In this document: one piece after another, positions 11,292 through 19,736 of the stretch
Layout of the letters: each line of letters starts with the position of its first letter
How positions within the stretch are numbered: position 1 is the first letter of the stretch
Source: an uncultured Bacteroidaceae bacterium
Lineage (GTDB): Bacteria > Bacteroidota > Bacteroidia > Bacteroidales > Bacteroidaceae
NCBI GenBank assembly: GCA_905235575.1
Contig: CAJOLZ010000012.1
Location: forward strand, 1 to 46,123
DNA length: 46,123 nucleotides
Direction: 5' to 3'
Made by a program: the position numbers and the translations under genes
The notes under the pieces: generated by a model
The model's database searches: none
What the model was told of the DNA's origin: nothing
What the model saw: the letters and a program-made list of their open reading frames with translations, nothing else

Positions 11292-12014
11292 ATGAAACGG
11301 TCGATGTCATTTGATTTGTTGCAAACGCTTAAGCGAGGTGCTGAAAAGCTCAACGCTGAAGCGCGACAGCAAGTCTGCCACTATGTCGAGAGCCAGCGCG
11401 TCGATGGCGAGGCTTACATGAATCGTGGCGGACAGCCCGACCTTTACTATACCATGTTCGGATGGATGCTTTGCTATGCACTTGGCATCCGTAGCGATGC
11501 ATCTCAGCGAAAGGCGTATCTTCAGACGATTGATGCAGGAAGGCTCGATGAACTCCACCAGATTGTATGGACGCTCTGTGGCCAACTCGACCGTCTCCTT
11601 TCAGTCCCTCGGTTTACACAGGACGTCATTCTTAGCCTGATGGTCGATGACGAACCACTGCGACGATTCTTTAAAACCTATCAACAGCATGGCAGTGGGG
11701 ACGGAACCAATGCTTTGGCGGCCAGATTGGCGATAGCGGCAGAGCGGGATGTTGCGCTGACAGACAAATTATTGGAGCTTCAAGTTGATTCCGGTGGATT
11801 CCTGGCATACGAAGGAGCACCTGTGCCTGATATGCTCAGTACGGCGGTGGCTATGTTTGCCCTCAGTCGTCTGCAGATCATTCTGCGATATGATGTCCAT
11901 TCTTTTGTCGAAGCCCATTGGCAACGGGATGGCAGTTTTGCAGCTACGCTTTTAGACGAGCAGGGCGATGTGGAATACGTGTTTTACGGATTATTGGCTA
12001 TTGGTAGTTTATGA
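11292..12014 (+). CDS. Prenyltransferase/terpene-cyclase-repeat alpha-barrel protein
   Basis: The 240-residue protein is predicted largely alpha-helical. Its C-terminal half shows the repeat seen in prenyltransferase beta subunits and squalene cyclases (QVDSGGFLAYEGAPVPDMLST followed by a hydrophobic helix). No DxDDT motif is present, so it is unlikely to be a class II cyclase by itself. It overlaps the next gene, a full-size cyclase, by 4 bp. It may be a partner barrel or substrate-handling subunit of that enzyme, or a degenerate paralog. No signal peptide is seen. The fold assignment is reasonable; the function is not known. Confidence 0.65.
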   Translation: MKRSMSFDLLQTLKRGAEKLNAEARQQVCHYVESQRVDGEAYMNRGGQPDLYYTMFGWMLCYALGIRSDASQRKAYLQTIDAGRLDELHQIVWTLCGQLDRLLSVPRFTQDVILSLMVDDEPLRRFFKTYQQHGSGDGTNALAARLAIAAERDVALTDKLLELQVDSGGFLAYEGAPVPDMLSTAVAMFALSRLQIILRYDVHSFVEAHWQRDGSFAATLLDEQGDVEYVFYGLLAIGSL

Positions 12015-13720
12015 CGATGGAGGAGAAGATACAGACAATGCTGAACGACGCAAAGGCAAAGTTATTGTCGATGCGGCGTGACGATGGCATGTGGGAAGGT
12101 AGTCTGTCGAGTTCTGCCATCTCAACTTCCGTATCCATATTTGCGCTGAACGTGATAGACCGTGAGGAATACAAGCATGAAATTCAACTGGGCACGCAAT
12201 GGCTTTTGGACACCATGAAGTCCGAAGGGACATGGGGCGACAGCGTGGAAAGTCCCATGAACATGACGGCCACCTTGCTATCCTATGCTGCGCTTACGTC
12301 CGTAGAACGAGTTCCCGAAGCTACAGAAGAATATATTCGTGAGACATTGGGGTGGCACAACGAGGCGCAGCTTATTGACGGAGTGCTCGGATATTATGGG
12401 CGCGACCTGACATTCTCTGTTCCCATCCTGATGATGTGTGCCATAGCCGGACTTGTGAGCGACTGGAAGCGCATTCCACCATTCCCATTCGAACTTGCGG
12501 TGCTACCGCAACGTACATTCCGATTCCTAAACCTACCTGTTGTGAGTTATGCCATTCCGGCGCTCATCGCAGTCGGTATTCTGCAGAACCGTCGTAGGAA
12601 AACGTGGCTGAGCGGGGCGCGCGAATTGTTTGTACCCAAGGCACTTCGTGTGCTCTCCAAAATGCAGCCAGAAGATGGTGGATTCTTAGAAGCAGCCCCT
12701 TTGACCGCTTTTGTCTCGATGTGTATGGCTAAAGCTGGATTGAAGGACCATCCTGTGACAACGTCCTGTGCTCAATTTCTTCGTGAAACGCTCCGAAACG
12801 ATGGCGCGTGGCCAATCGATACAAATCTGGCTGGATGGGTAACCTCCTTGACAGGCAGGGCTGTTGGTGACTTACTGACGGATGATGAGCGAAGGGCTTT
12901 GGCTGCCACTATTCGTGGAAATGCGACGAAGGAGATACATCCGTACACTGGTGCTCCAGCCGGTGGGTGGGGATGGACAAACCTTAGTGGCAGTGTCCCT
13001 GATGGCGATGATACCTCCGGAGCTTTGGTCGCTCTTCACACATTGCTCGATGGTCATTATGTACCTGAAGTCGGCGCTGGCGTCGAATGGCTTATCCAGT
13101 TACAGAACGGGGATGGTGGCATGCCTACTTTCTGTCGCGGCTGGGGCAGATTGCCATTTGACCGCAGTACTCCTGATATAACGGCACATGCCTTGCTTGC
13201 TATGAGTCTATGGGAAGATGCGCTGCCTTCTGCACAGCAATCCCGATGTCATAAGAGTATTCAACGCATGACAACATGGCTTGAAAAGACAATGACAAAA
13301 GAAGGCGCGTGGAATCCGTTGTGGTTTGGCGATCAGGATGTTGAGGATGAGAAGAATCCTGTATATGGTTCAGCTACGATTGTTGATTACTTATCTTCAA
13401 TTCCGTCTTCGAACTTCGCCCTGATACCCCCTGTACAATTCCTGCTCGGTTGTCAGAATGCTGATGGTGGATGGGGCGGTAACAGAGGCGTTGCCTCGAA
13501 GGTAACGCTTACGGCTAAAGCACTCTCGGCATTGAGTCATTGGAAACATGAGAAAGCGATTTCCGATGCTATCAATAGGGGAGTGGACTACCTCTATGTA
13601 CGATTTGAGGACGGCACTCTCTACGACCGGGAACCAATCGGGCTTTATTTCTCACGACTTTGGTATTCAGAGCAACTCTACAATTACATCTTTTTAATTC
13701 AAGCATTACGACAATTATGA
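12011..13720 (+). CDS. Squalene-hopene-cyclase-like class II terpene cyclase
   Basis: The 569-residue protein aligns in character with squalene-hopene cyclases. It carries the catalytic acid motif DGDDT at 331-335 (DxDDT in the family), preceded by GGWGWTNLSGS. QW-type motifs occur as EDGGFLEA, GDGGMPTF and ADGGWGG. The C-terminus has PIGLYFSRLWYSEQLY, typical of the family. It should protonate and cyclise a polyprenyl substrate at the membrane. No squalene synthase or HpnCDE genes occur in this window, so the substrate could be a polyprenyl diphosphate from the neighbouring synthase, as in DxDD diterpene cyclases, or squalene made elsewhere. ATGA overlaps join it to both neighbours. Confidence 0.88.
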   Translation: MTMEEKIQTMLNDAKAKLLSMRRDDGMWEGSLSSSAISTSVSIFALNVIDREEYKHEIQLGTQWLLDTMKSEGTWGDSVESPMNMTATLLSYAALTSVERVPEATEEYIRETLGWHNEAQLIDGVLGYYGRDLTFSVPILMMCAIAGLVSDWKRIPPFPFELAVLPQRTFRFLNLPVVSYAIPALIAVGILQNRRRKTWLSGARELFVPKALRVLSKMQPEDGGFLEAAPLTAFVSMCMAKAGLKDHPVTTSCAQFLRETLRNDGAWPIDTNLAGWVTSLTGRAVGDLLTDDERRALAATIRGNATKEIHPYTGAPAGGWGWTNLSGSVPDGDDTSGALVALHTLLDGHYVPEVGAGVEWLIQLQNGDGGMPTFCRGWGRLPFDRSTPDITAHALLAMSLWEDALPSAQQSRCHKSIQRMTTWLEKTMTKEGAWNPLWFGDQDVEDEKNPVYGSATIVDYLSSIPSSNFALIPPVQFLLGCQNADGGWGGNRGVASKVTLTAKALSALSHWKHEKAISDAINRGVDYLYVRFEDGTLYDREPIGLYFSRLWYSEQLYNYIFLIQALRQL

Positions 13721-15141
13721 AGAATTCCCGAATAATAACCCTTGTCACTATTGCTGTATGGACTGCAGTCCTCAGTGGTTGGCACTTGTATGATCCCAGT
13801 GGCGGTTTCACACAGTTTGTGCCAGGTGCCGACAAGCGTCCTCCCGGTAGTGAGCGCAAGGCTGACGATGTAATGATTGGTGAATTCTTCATGAAATATG
13901 ATGCTACATTGAGCGGGGAGTCATCGGAGTCGTGGCTTGGCTTTAGAGGAGCAGACAGAACGAACATCGTGAGACATTCTGTGCCGCTGAAACTTACTGA
14001 GGGTGAGTTCAAAGAACTATGGTCGGTGGAAACGGGCGAAGGTCATGCTGCACCTGCTGTGTGGAAGGGCCGTGCCTATGTACTGGACTACAACGAACAG
14101 CTGTCGAGTGATGCGCTGCGTTGTTTTGACCTCAAGACTGGCGAAGAATTGTGGCGCCGCTGGTATCGTGTGCCTATGAAGCGCAACCATGGATTCAGTC
14201 GTACAATTCCTGCAATTTCTGAAGATGGACGTGTGGTGACCATCGGTCCAGAGGGACATGTAATGTGTTGCAATGGTGATACAGGCGAGTTAGTTTGGAC
14301 TATGGATTTGAAGAAGCGCTTCTCAACAGAGGTGCCTTTCTGGTATGCTGGTCAGTGCCCACTCATTATGGGAGATGAACTAATCTTGGCTCCGGCTGGT
14401 ACGGATACATTAATGGTGGGGCTTGATGTTGCGACTGGTGGTGTACGATGGGCAACACCCAATGACTGTAAACTGAAGATGTCACATTCGTCTGTGATGC
14501 CCATGACACTGGGAAGCAAATCAACACTCGTCTATGCTGGCATAGGAGGTGTTTGCGGAGTGTCGGCTGACGGTGCCAACAAGGGTAAAATGTTATGGTT
14601 CTGCAATCAGTGGCAGCCTTCTGTTATTGCTCCCTCACCTCTGCAGTTGAATAGTAACCAAATATTTCTTGTCGCAGGTTATGGGGCTGGTGGCGGTCTG
14701 CTTCAGGTAGACCAATTTGGTGGCGTCTGGCAGGCAAAAATAACAGACCAGTATAAAGCAGACAAGGGTATAAGCAGTGAACAGCAGACCCCGATTCTTT
14801 ACAAAGGAAACATTATCACCATTCTGCCCAAAGACGGTGGAGGTATGCGAGAACGTGTATCAATTTATCAGCCAGGCAACCTGCATCGTGCTGTCTGGAA
14901 CTCCGCCAATGATGAGCGTTTTGGGTTAGGACCTTATATAGTTATTGATGATAGACTTTTCGCGCTAAAAGAAGATGGTCAGCTGTTTGTATATGAAATA
15001 AATGATGACTCAATGAAACTTTTGAGAAAACAAAATGTCATAATAGATGGAGCCGATGCATGGGGACCAATGGCTTATGCTGATGGCATGCTGCTTCTCC
15101 GCGATGCAAAAACGGTAAAGTGTTTTAAGATAAATGATTAG
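13717..15141 (+). CDS. Membrane-anchored PQQ-like beta-propeller protein
   Basis: I chose the ATG at 13717, which forms an ATGA overlap with the cyclase gene and gives a product of 474 residues. An N-terminal hydrophobic helix (about residues 5-22) works as a signal anchor. The rest is a propeller with strands such as GEELWRRW, GELVWTMDL and GGVRWATPN, separated by VWKGRAYVLD- or IDDRLFALKE-type blades, close to the BamB/PQQ-like superfamily. No PQQ-binding or catalytic residues can be assigned. It probably acts in the periplasm, in a complex with the other exported products of the cluster. Confidence 0.82.
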   Translation: MKNSRIITLVTIAVWTAVLSGWHLYDPSGGFTQFVPGADKRPPGSERKADDVMIGEFFMKYDATLSGESSESWLGFRGADRTNIVRHSVPLKLTEGEFKELWSVETGEGHAAPAVWKGRAYVLDYNEQLSSDALRCFDLKTGEELWRRWYRVPMKRNHGFSRTIPAISEDGRVVTIGPEGHVMCCNGDTGELVWTMDLKKRFSTEVPFWYAGQCPLIMGDELILAPAGTDTLMVGLDVATGGVRWATPNDCKLKMSHSSVMPMTLGSKSTLVYAGIGGVCGVSADGANKGKMLWFCNQWQPSVIAPSPLQLNSNQIFLVAGYGAGGGLLQVDQFGGVWQAKITDQYKADKGISSEQQTPILYKGNIITILPKDGGGMRERVSIYQPGNLHRAVWNSANDERFGLGPYIVIDDRLFALKEDGQLFVYEINDDSMKLLRKQNVIIDGADAWGPMAYADGMLLLRDAKTVKCFKIND

Positions 15142-15149
15142 ATTATAGG

Positions 15150-16163
15150 ATGAACAGACGAAAATTTATACAGGTCGGTGGGTCGCTGATGTTTGGAGCG
15201 GCCTTTGTGGGCGTGATGGGACGTAGCCTGTGGAAGATGCTGACAAATCCGGGGGACTTGTTCTACGATGCAAAGGAGGTGAAACGTGCAAAAGATGCTT
15301 TGGAACGAGCTCAGTTTGTGTCGCCCTATCGTCGTACGTTTGGATTTATGGCTCCAGATGAGATTTCGGCGTTCGAATTAATGGACAGCCAAATTGTGGT
15401 GGCCACACCGAATAATATCTACAAGTATGATTTGGCCGGGAATCTTGTTGCTAACTTTTCCGTTCGTAGCGATGTCCGTGATATAGCAGTCTATGACAAT
15501 AAACTTTATTTGTTATTCCCCAGTAGGATAGAGGTCTATGATAAGGACGATGTGATGTCTCAGGAGTGGGAGGCTTGCAACGACGATGCAGACTATTGTT
15601 CTATGACGGTGTGCAAGGGTGGTGTGTTTGTTACAGATGCCAATGCGAAGAACATCTGCCAGTATTATCTCGATGGCACTCTGGCACGCTTCATCAAGAG
15701 TCCCAATGGCTTTATCGTGCCAAGTTATTCGTTTGGCATAACGAATATGTCGGATTATGTCTACTGTTCGAATCCTGGAAGGCATTTAGTGGAGCAATAT
15801 ACTACGGATGGTGAATATGTGGCATCGTTTGGAAAAGCAGGCGTCGGGGCTGGTGAATTCAGCGGATGCTGTAATCCCGTACAGATAACAACAACAGAAG
15901 CTGGTGAACTTCTCACAAGTGAAAAGGGCATCCCTCGCATTAGCTGCTATGGCAGTGATGGTACGTTCCGCAGTGTCCTTCTTGACGATAAGGCATTGGG
16001 CGGAGGACATGTAGCCTACGATATTCGTGTCTTGGGTGATAAACTAATTGTGACAGGTGGAAAGAAAGTGTCAGTATTCCAATATGACGAACGCCGTTCT
16101 GCACAGACACTCTGTGGTTCGTGTGAGGTTGACTGTCCGATGAAGGTCATTAGTATAGGATAA
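15150..16163 (+). CDS. Tat-type exported NHL-like propeller with C-terminal Cys motif
   Basis: The 337-residue product begins MNRRKFIQVGG followed by a hydrophobic stretch, a twin-arginine (Tat) export signature, suggesting it folds or binds a cofactor in the cytoplasm first. The body has NHL-like blades (FGKAGVGAGEFSGCCNP, IYKYDLAGNLV). The last 16 residues contain CGSCEVDC, a possible metal or redox site placed after the propeller. It lies 1 bp upstream of a Tat-type ferredoxin gene, so the two may form a periplasmic electron-transfer pair. The role of the Cys motif is inference. Confidence 0.75.
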   Translation: MNRRKFIQVGGSLMFGAAFVGVMGRSLWKMLTNPGDLFYDAKEVKRAKDALERAQFVSPYRRTFGFMAPDEISAFELMDSQIVVATPNNIYKYDLAGNLVANFSVRSDVRDIAVYDNKLYLLFPSRIEVYDKDDVMSQEWEACNDDADYCSMTVCKGGVFVTDANAKNICQYYLDGTLARFIKSPNGFIVPSYSFGITNMSDYVYCSNPGRHLVEQYTTDGEYVASFGKAGVGAGEFSGCCNPVQITTTEAGELLTSEKGIPRISCYGSDGTFRSVLLDDKALGGGHVAYDIRVLGDKLIVTGGKKVSVFQYDERRSAQTLCGSCEVDCPMKVISIG

Positions 16164-16164
16164 T

Positions 16165-16740
16165 ATGGAGGAAGAGAAGAAACTAAAAAGTCCGATAGCG
16201 AGACGCGATTTCCTGCGTAAATGTGGGACATTTTTGGCTGGAGGATCGTTAGTGGCCGGAGGAGGCCTGTTAGCAGCAAAAGCATCGGTAAAAGACGGTG
16301 ATTTGATGTGGCAAATAGACCCGGAGAAGTGTCTGCAATGTGGACGTTGCCAAACGGAATGTGTACTATCTGTCTCGGCTGTGAAGTGCTTCCATGCCAA
16401 TCAAGTGTGCGGTTATTGTGACCTTTGTGGTGGCTATTATCGAGCCAACGTGAAGGAACTGAACACTGCAGCAGAGAATATGATGTGCCCTACGGGGGCC
16501 ATCACAAGATTGTTCGTTGAGGAACCCTACTTTGAGTATACTATCGACGAGAGTTTGTGTAATGGCTGTGGAAAATGTGTGAAAGGCTGTTCCTCATTTG
16601 GTAACGGCTCGTTGTTCTTGCAGATTCAGCAGGAACTTTGCCTGAATTGTAATGAGTGTAAGATATCGAAGGTATGTGTGTCGGGAGCTATTCAGCGTGT
16701 TCCCGTCAGACAAGGCTATAAACTGAAAGATCATGCTTAA
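16165..16740 (+). CDS. Tat-exported multi-cluster ferredoxin (NapG-like)
   Basis: The 191-residue protein has a clear Tat motif (ARRDFLRK) followed by a Gly/Ala-rich hydrophobic segment. It has at least four groups of cysteines: Cys56, 59, 62, 66 (CLQCGRCQTEC), CGYCDLC, CNGCGKCVKGC and CLNCNECKISKVC, consistent with several [4Fe-4S] clusters as in NapG or other periplasmic ferredoxins. It should carry electrons on the outer face of the cytoplasmic membrane. The next gene, overlapping by 8 bp, encodes a NapH-like membrane partner, the same pairing as napG-napH. Direction of electron flow is unknown. Confidence 0.88.
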   Translation: MEEEKKLKSPIARRDFLRKCGTFLAGGSLVAGGGLLAAKASVKDGDLMWQIDPEKCLQCGRCQTECVLSVSAVKCFHANQVCGYCDLCGGYYRANVKELNTAAENMMCPTGAITRLFVEEPYFEYTIDESLCNGCGKCVKGCSSFGNGSLFLQIQQELCLNCNECKISKVCVSGAIQRVPVRQGYKLKDHA

Positions 16741-17953
16741 TTTGTTAGGCGTTGCTCGTTTCCCTAAACCGGATTTCACTTCGGGGTATCAGTATCCGGA
16801 GATTGTCCATGGTATGCCGTGGGAGTCGTTCTGGGTGTGGCTTGATGTGGTATTGCTTGTGGGTATGATGAGTCTCGTGGCCTGGGCTGTACATCGTAGA
16901 CCAAGTCGGAAGATAATCTTCTCAGTCAGCATTGTCTCGGTGTTGTATTTCGGATTCTTTCGTACTGGATGCGTTTGCAGCATCGGGTCGATACAGAATG
17001 TCGTGCTGGCATTGGTCGACAACAATTATCGATTGCCTTTTGTGGTTCTACTGTTTTTCCTGCTGCCACTTCTCTTTGCCATATTCTTTGGACGGGTTTT
17101 CTGTGCTGGGGTATGCCCGATGGGTGCCTTGCAGGAGTTGGTCAACGTGCGTAACTTCCGCATTTCCCGTGCTGTCGCTTCAGCTCTCAGTTTCTTTCCG
17201 TGGATATATTTAGGATTTGCCATTTTGTATGCTGCTACACGCAGTCAGTTCATAATCTGTCGCTTTGATCCTTTCATTCCCATCTTTCGCTTGAGTGGTG
17301 ATGTCGGAATGATTGTTTTCGGAGTTTCGCTGTTGGTTATATCGATATTCATCGGTCGCCCGTTCTGTCGTTTCCTTTGTCCTTATGGTGCCATTCTTAG
17401 TGTTGTAAGTAGTGTGGCAACAAAGCGAGTGGAGGTTACAAAAAAATCTTGCATCAACTGCATGCTTTGTCATAATGCCTGTCCTGTGGATGCCATTCGC
17501 GAGCCCTATGCGAACAAGGTGGGCGAGAGCCGTATGGTTGGTGTCCGCCGTGTACTGCTCTATATTATGCTGCTGCCTTTGCTCACCATAGGAGGTGGTT
17601 GGCTGTTGTCGAGCCAGAGTGATACTCTGAGCATTGCTCATCGTGATGTGTATCTCTATACGTTGTTGCAGAACAATTATGAAGATAAGAATATGCCTAC
17701 TGAGGTCGAGGCATTCTATGAGATGGGACGTTCAATCGATGAACTGGAAACATCGGTGATGAGTGTACGTGAAAGTTTCAACCGTTGGGCTTGGTTTGTA
17801 GGAGCCCTCATGGGGTTTGTTCTTGGATGGAAACTCATCCGCCTGTCTGTAAAACGAACTCGTAAGACCTATGAGATAGAGCCGTCGGCTTGTGTAGCAT
17901 GCGGTAAGTGTTTTAATTATTGTCCACAAAATATATCGGTAAAAAATGAATAG
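16733..17953 (+). CDS. NapH/NosR-like polytopic membrane ferredoxin
   Basis: The 406-residue protein has about six membrane segments. Conserved Cys motifs sit at the membrane boundary: RTGCVC near residue 80, FCAGVCP (Cys124, Cys128) and FCRFLCP (Cys212, Cys216), as in NapH, NosR and CcoG. Two [4Fe-4S] motifs follow: Cys240, 243, 246, 250 (CINCMLCHNACP) and, at the C-terminus, Cys387, 390, 393, 397 (CVACGKCFNYCP). NapH-type proteins pass electrons between the quinone pool or cytoplasm and periplasmic partners. Here it is sandwiched between a Tat ferredoxin and a membrane propeller, with 8-bp overlaps on both sides, so the three are probably one complex. Confidence 0.88.
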   Translation: MLNLLGVARFPKPDFTSGYQYPEIVHGMPWESFWVWLDVVLLVGMMSLVAWAVHRRPSRKIIFSVSIVSVLYFGFFRTGCVCSIGSIQNVVLALVDNNYRLPFVVLLFFLLPLLFAIFFGRVFCAGVCPMGALQELVNVRNFRISRAVASALSFFPWIYLGFAILYAATRSQFIICRFDPFIPIFRLSGDVGMIVFGVSLLVISIFIGRPFCRFLCPYGAILSVVSSVATKRVEVTKKSCINCMLCHNACPVDAIREPYANKVGESRMVGVRRVLLYIMLLPLLTIGGGWLLSSQSDTLSIAHRDVYLYTLLQNNYEDKNMPTEVEAFYEMGRSIDELETSVMSVRESFNRWAWFVGALMGFVLGWKLIRLSVKRTRKTYEIEPSACVACGKCFNYCPQNISVKNE

Positions 17954-19733
17954 AAACGTATATAGGAATATAGCCTTTGTAACAGTAGCCTTTGCGCTGG
18001 CCTTATTTGTAATGCTTGGCGTGAGTTGGGTGCAGATGCGTCAGGCTACTCCGCTTCAGACTGAAGTAATGGAGACTCTGAAGCAATTGAATGAGAGTAA
18101 CACCGAGAATGTGGAACTGGCAGAAGAGATTCGTCAGCTCGATTTGTTATCGAGAAAGGCCTATTTCACGCAGGAAAGTCATCTGAAGTCTGGTGCATGG
18201 ATACTCTGTGCAATGGCATTGGTTATCGGTTTGTGTCTTCGTATGTATTTCAAAGATACGAAAAACCTGCCTGAGAAGGAACTTGATCCTATCGATGAAT
18301 GGCTGACTAAGAGCAATGCCCGCAAATATATTGGGTGGGGTGTTGGTGGACTGGCCGCAGCATCTGTGCTCTTTGCCGTACTTTCATCAGGCATAGTTCG
18401 TGGCTCGATGAATGATAATAGCGAAATGTCGCCATTGGCAGAAAATGATACAGTCCTTTCTGATACTCCTGCAGATACCACAGCGAATGCCCTCGTTGCT
18501 GAAACAGATGTGGTTGATACCACGAAAGTTGACAGTAGTACACTTGTTGCAACTGTAGAGGAACCGGTGGATACATTCCCTACGCCCAAGTTAACTTTCA
18601 ATGCTTTCCGTGGCAACAACTCATCTGGCCGTTCTGCAGCCCGGGGCATTCCTACGTCATGGAATCTGAAAAGTGGCAAGAATGTACTTTGGCAGAAGTC
18701 CATTCCCAAACATGGCTATAACTCACCAGTCGTCAATGGCTGTAATATCTTTCTGACTGGCGCCGATGAGCAGGCCCGTGAACTCTATTGTTTCGATCTA
18801 TGGACCGGCGAATTGCGTTGGACGGTGAAGGCGGATGGTATCAGTGGCTCACCATCGTCGATGCCTCAAGTGAATGAGGATACTGGTCTGGCTGCATCGA
18901 CTGTTGCAACCAACGGCAAACAGGTCTGTGCCATCTTTGCTACGGGCGACGTAATCTGCGCTGACATGGATGGCAAGCGCCTTTGGGCAAAGAATCTTGG
19001 CGTGCCAGACAATCACTACGGTTTTGCTTCATCTCTTTTGATGTATGGCAACGAACTTATTATTCAGTATGACAACAACTCGGATGCCAAACTCATTGCT
19101 CTCAGTGTGACCAACGGCAACCAACTGTGGAGTAAGAGCCGCAATGACCAGATTGCCTGGAGTTCGCCGATTATTGCGAAGGCCGCAGGGCAGCAGGCCA
19201 TCATTGTAATGGGTAATCCTGCGATTACTGCATATAGTGCCTCCAACGGTTCAGAACTTTGGCGTGTGGAATGCATGAGTGGTGAGGTGGGTAGCAGTCC
19301 ATGTGCCTCGGACGGTGTCATTTATGGAGCAAGCGAGTATGCTACCTGTATCGCAATCAATGCGGAGACAGGAGAGACGATATGGGAGGCTGATGACTGC
19401 CTGCCTGAGTGCTCCAGCCCCGTGGCTACGAAAGACATGCTCTATGTGGCAACCAGTTATGGTGCAGTCTGTGCATATAATACCGAGACTGGTGAGGTCG
19501 TGAAGCAACATGAGTTGACCACCCCATTCTATTCTTCACCAATTATTGCTGATGGAAAGATTTATCTGTTCAGCAATAGCGGCAAGTGCTATATCTTTTC
19601 CGCAGGTAAGGAATTCAATCTTATTACGAGTTTCGAGACAGGAGAGAATACATATGCCACGCCTGCCTTTACCGATGGTATGATGGTGGTGCGCACAGAC
19701 AAAAGCTTGTATGTAGTAAAAAAGGAATCATAA
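17946..19733 (+). CDS. Membrane PQQ-like beta-propeller with three N-terminal helices
   Basis: The 595-residue protein has hydrophobic helices at about residues 8-26, 82-100 and 128-150. A Ser/Thr/Asp-rich linker (about 155-215) and a complete propeller follow, with blades such as GELRWTVKADG, GNQLWSKS, GSELWRVEC and GETIWEADD. A coiled stretch between the first two helices (about 38-70) is rich in Glu and Leu. The propeller should sit in the periplasm. It follows the NapH-like gene with an 8-bp overlap and precedes the NADH-oxidising subunit by 3 bp, placing it at the junction of membrane and cytoplasmic modules. No cofactor residues can be assigned. Confidence 0.8.
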   Translation: MNRNVYRNIAFVTVAFALALFVMLGVSWVQMRQATPLQTEVMETLKQLNESNTENVELAEEIRQLDLLSRKAYFTQESHLKSGAWILCAMALVIGLCLRMYFKDTKNLPEKELDPIDEWLTKSNARKYIGWGVGGLAAASVLFAVLSSGIVRGSMNDNSEMSPLAENDTVLSDTPADTTANALVAETDVVDTTKVDSSTLVATVEEPVDTFPTPKLTFNAFRGNNSSGRSAARGIPTSWNLKSGKNVLWQKSIPKHGYNSPVVNGCNIFLTGADEQARELYCFDLWTGELRWTVKADGISGSPSSMPQVNEDTGLAASTVATNGKQVCAIFATGDVICADMDGKRLWAKNLGVPDNHYGFASSLLMYGNELIIQYDNNSDAKLIALSVTNGNQLWSKSRNDQIAWSSPIIAKAAGQQAIIVMGNPAITAYSASNGSELWRVECMSGEVGSSPCASDGVIYGASEYATCIAINAETGETIWEADDCLPECSSPVATKDMLYVATSYGAVCAYNTETGEVVKQHELTTPFYSSPIIADGKIYLFSNSGKCYIFSAGKEFNLITSFETGENTYATPAFTDGMMVVRTDKSLYVVKKES

Positions 19734-19736
19734 GAG

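Noticed and set aside
8554..13720. A standard hopanoid pathway
   Set aside because: Only a cyclase-like and a radical SAM gene fit. Squalene synthesis genes and other hpn genes are absent, and the polyprenyl synthetase carries a DUF116 domain.
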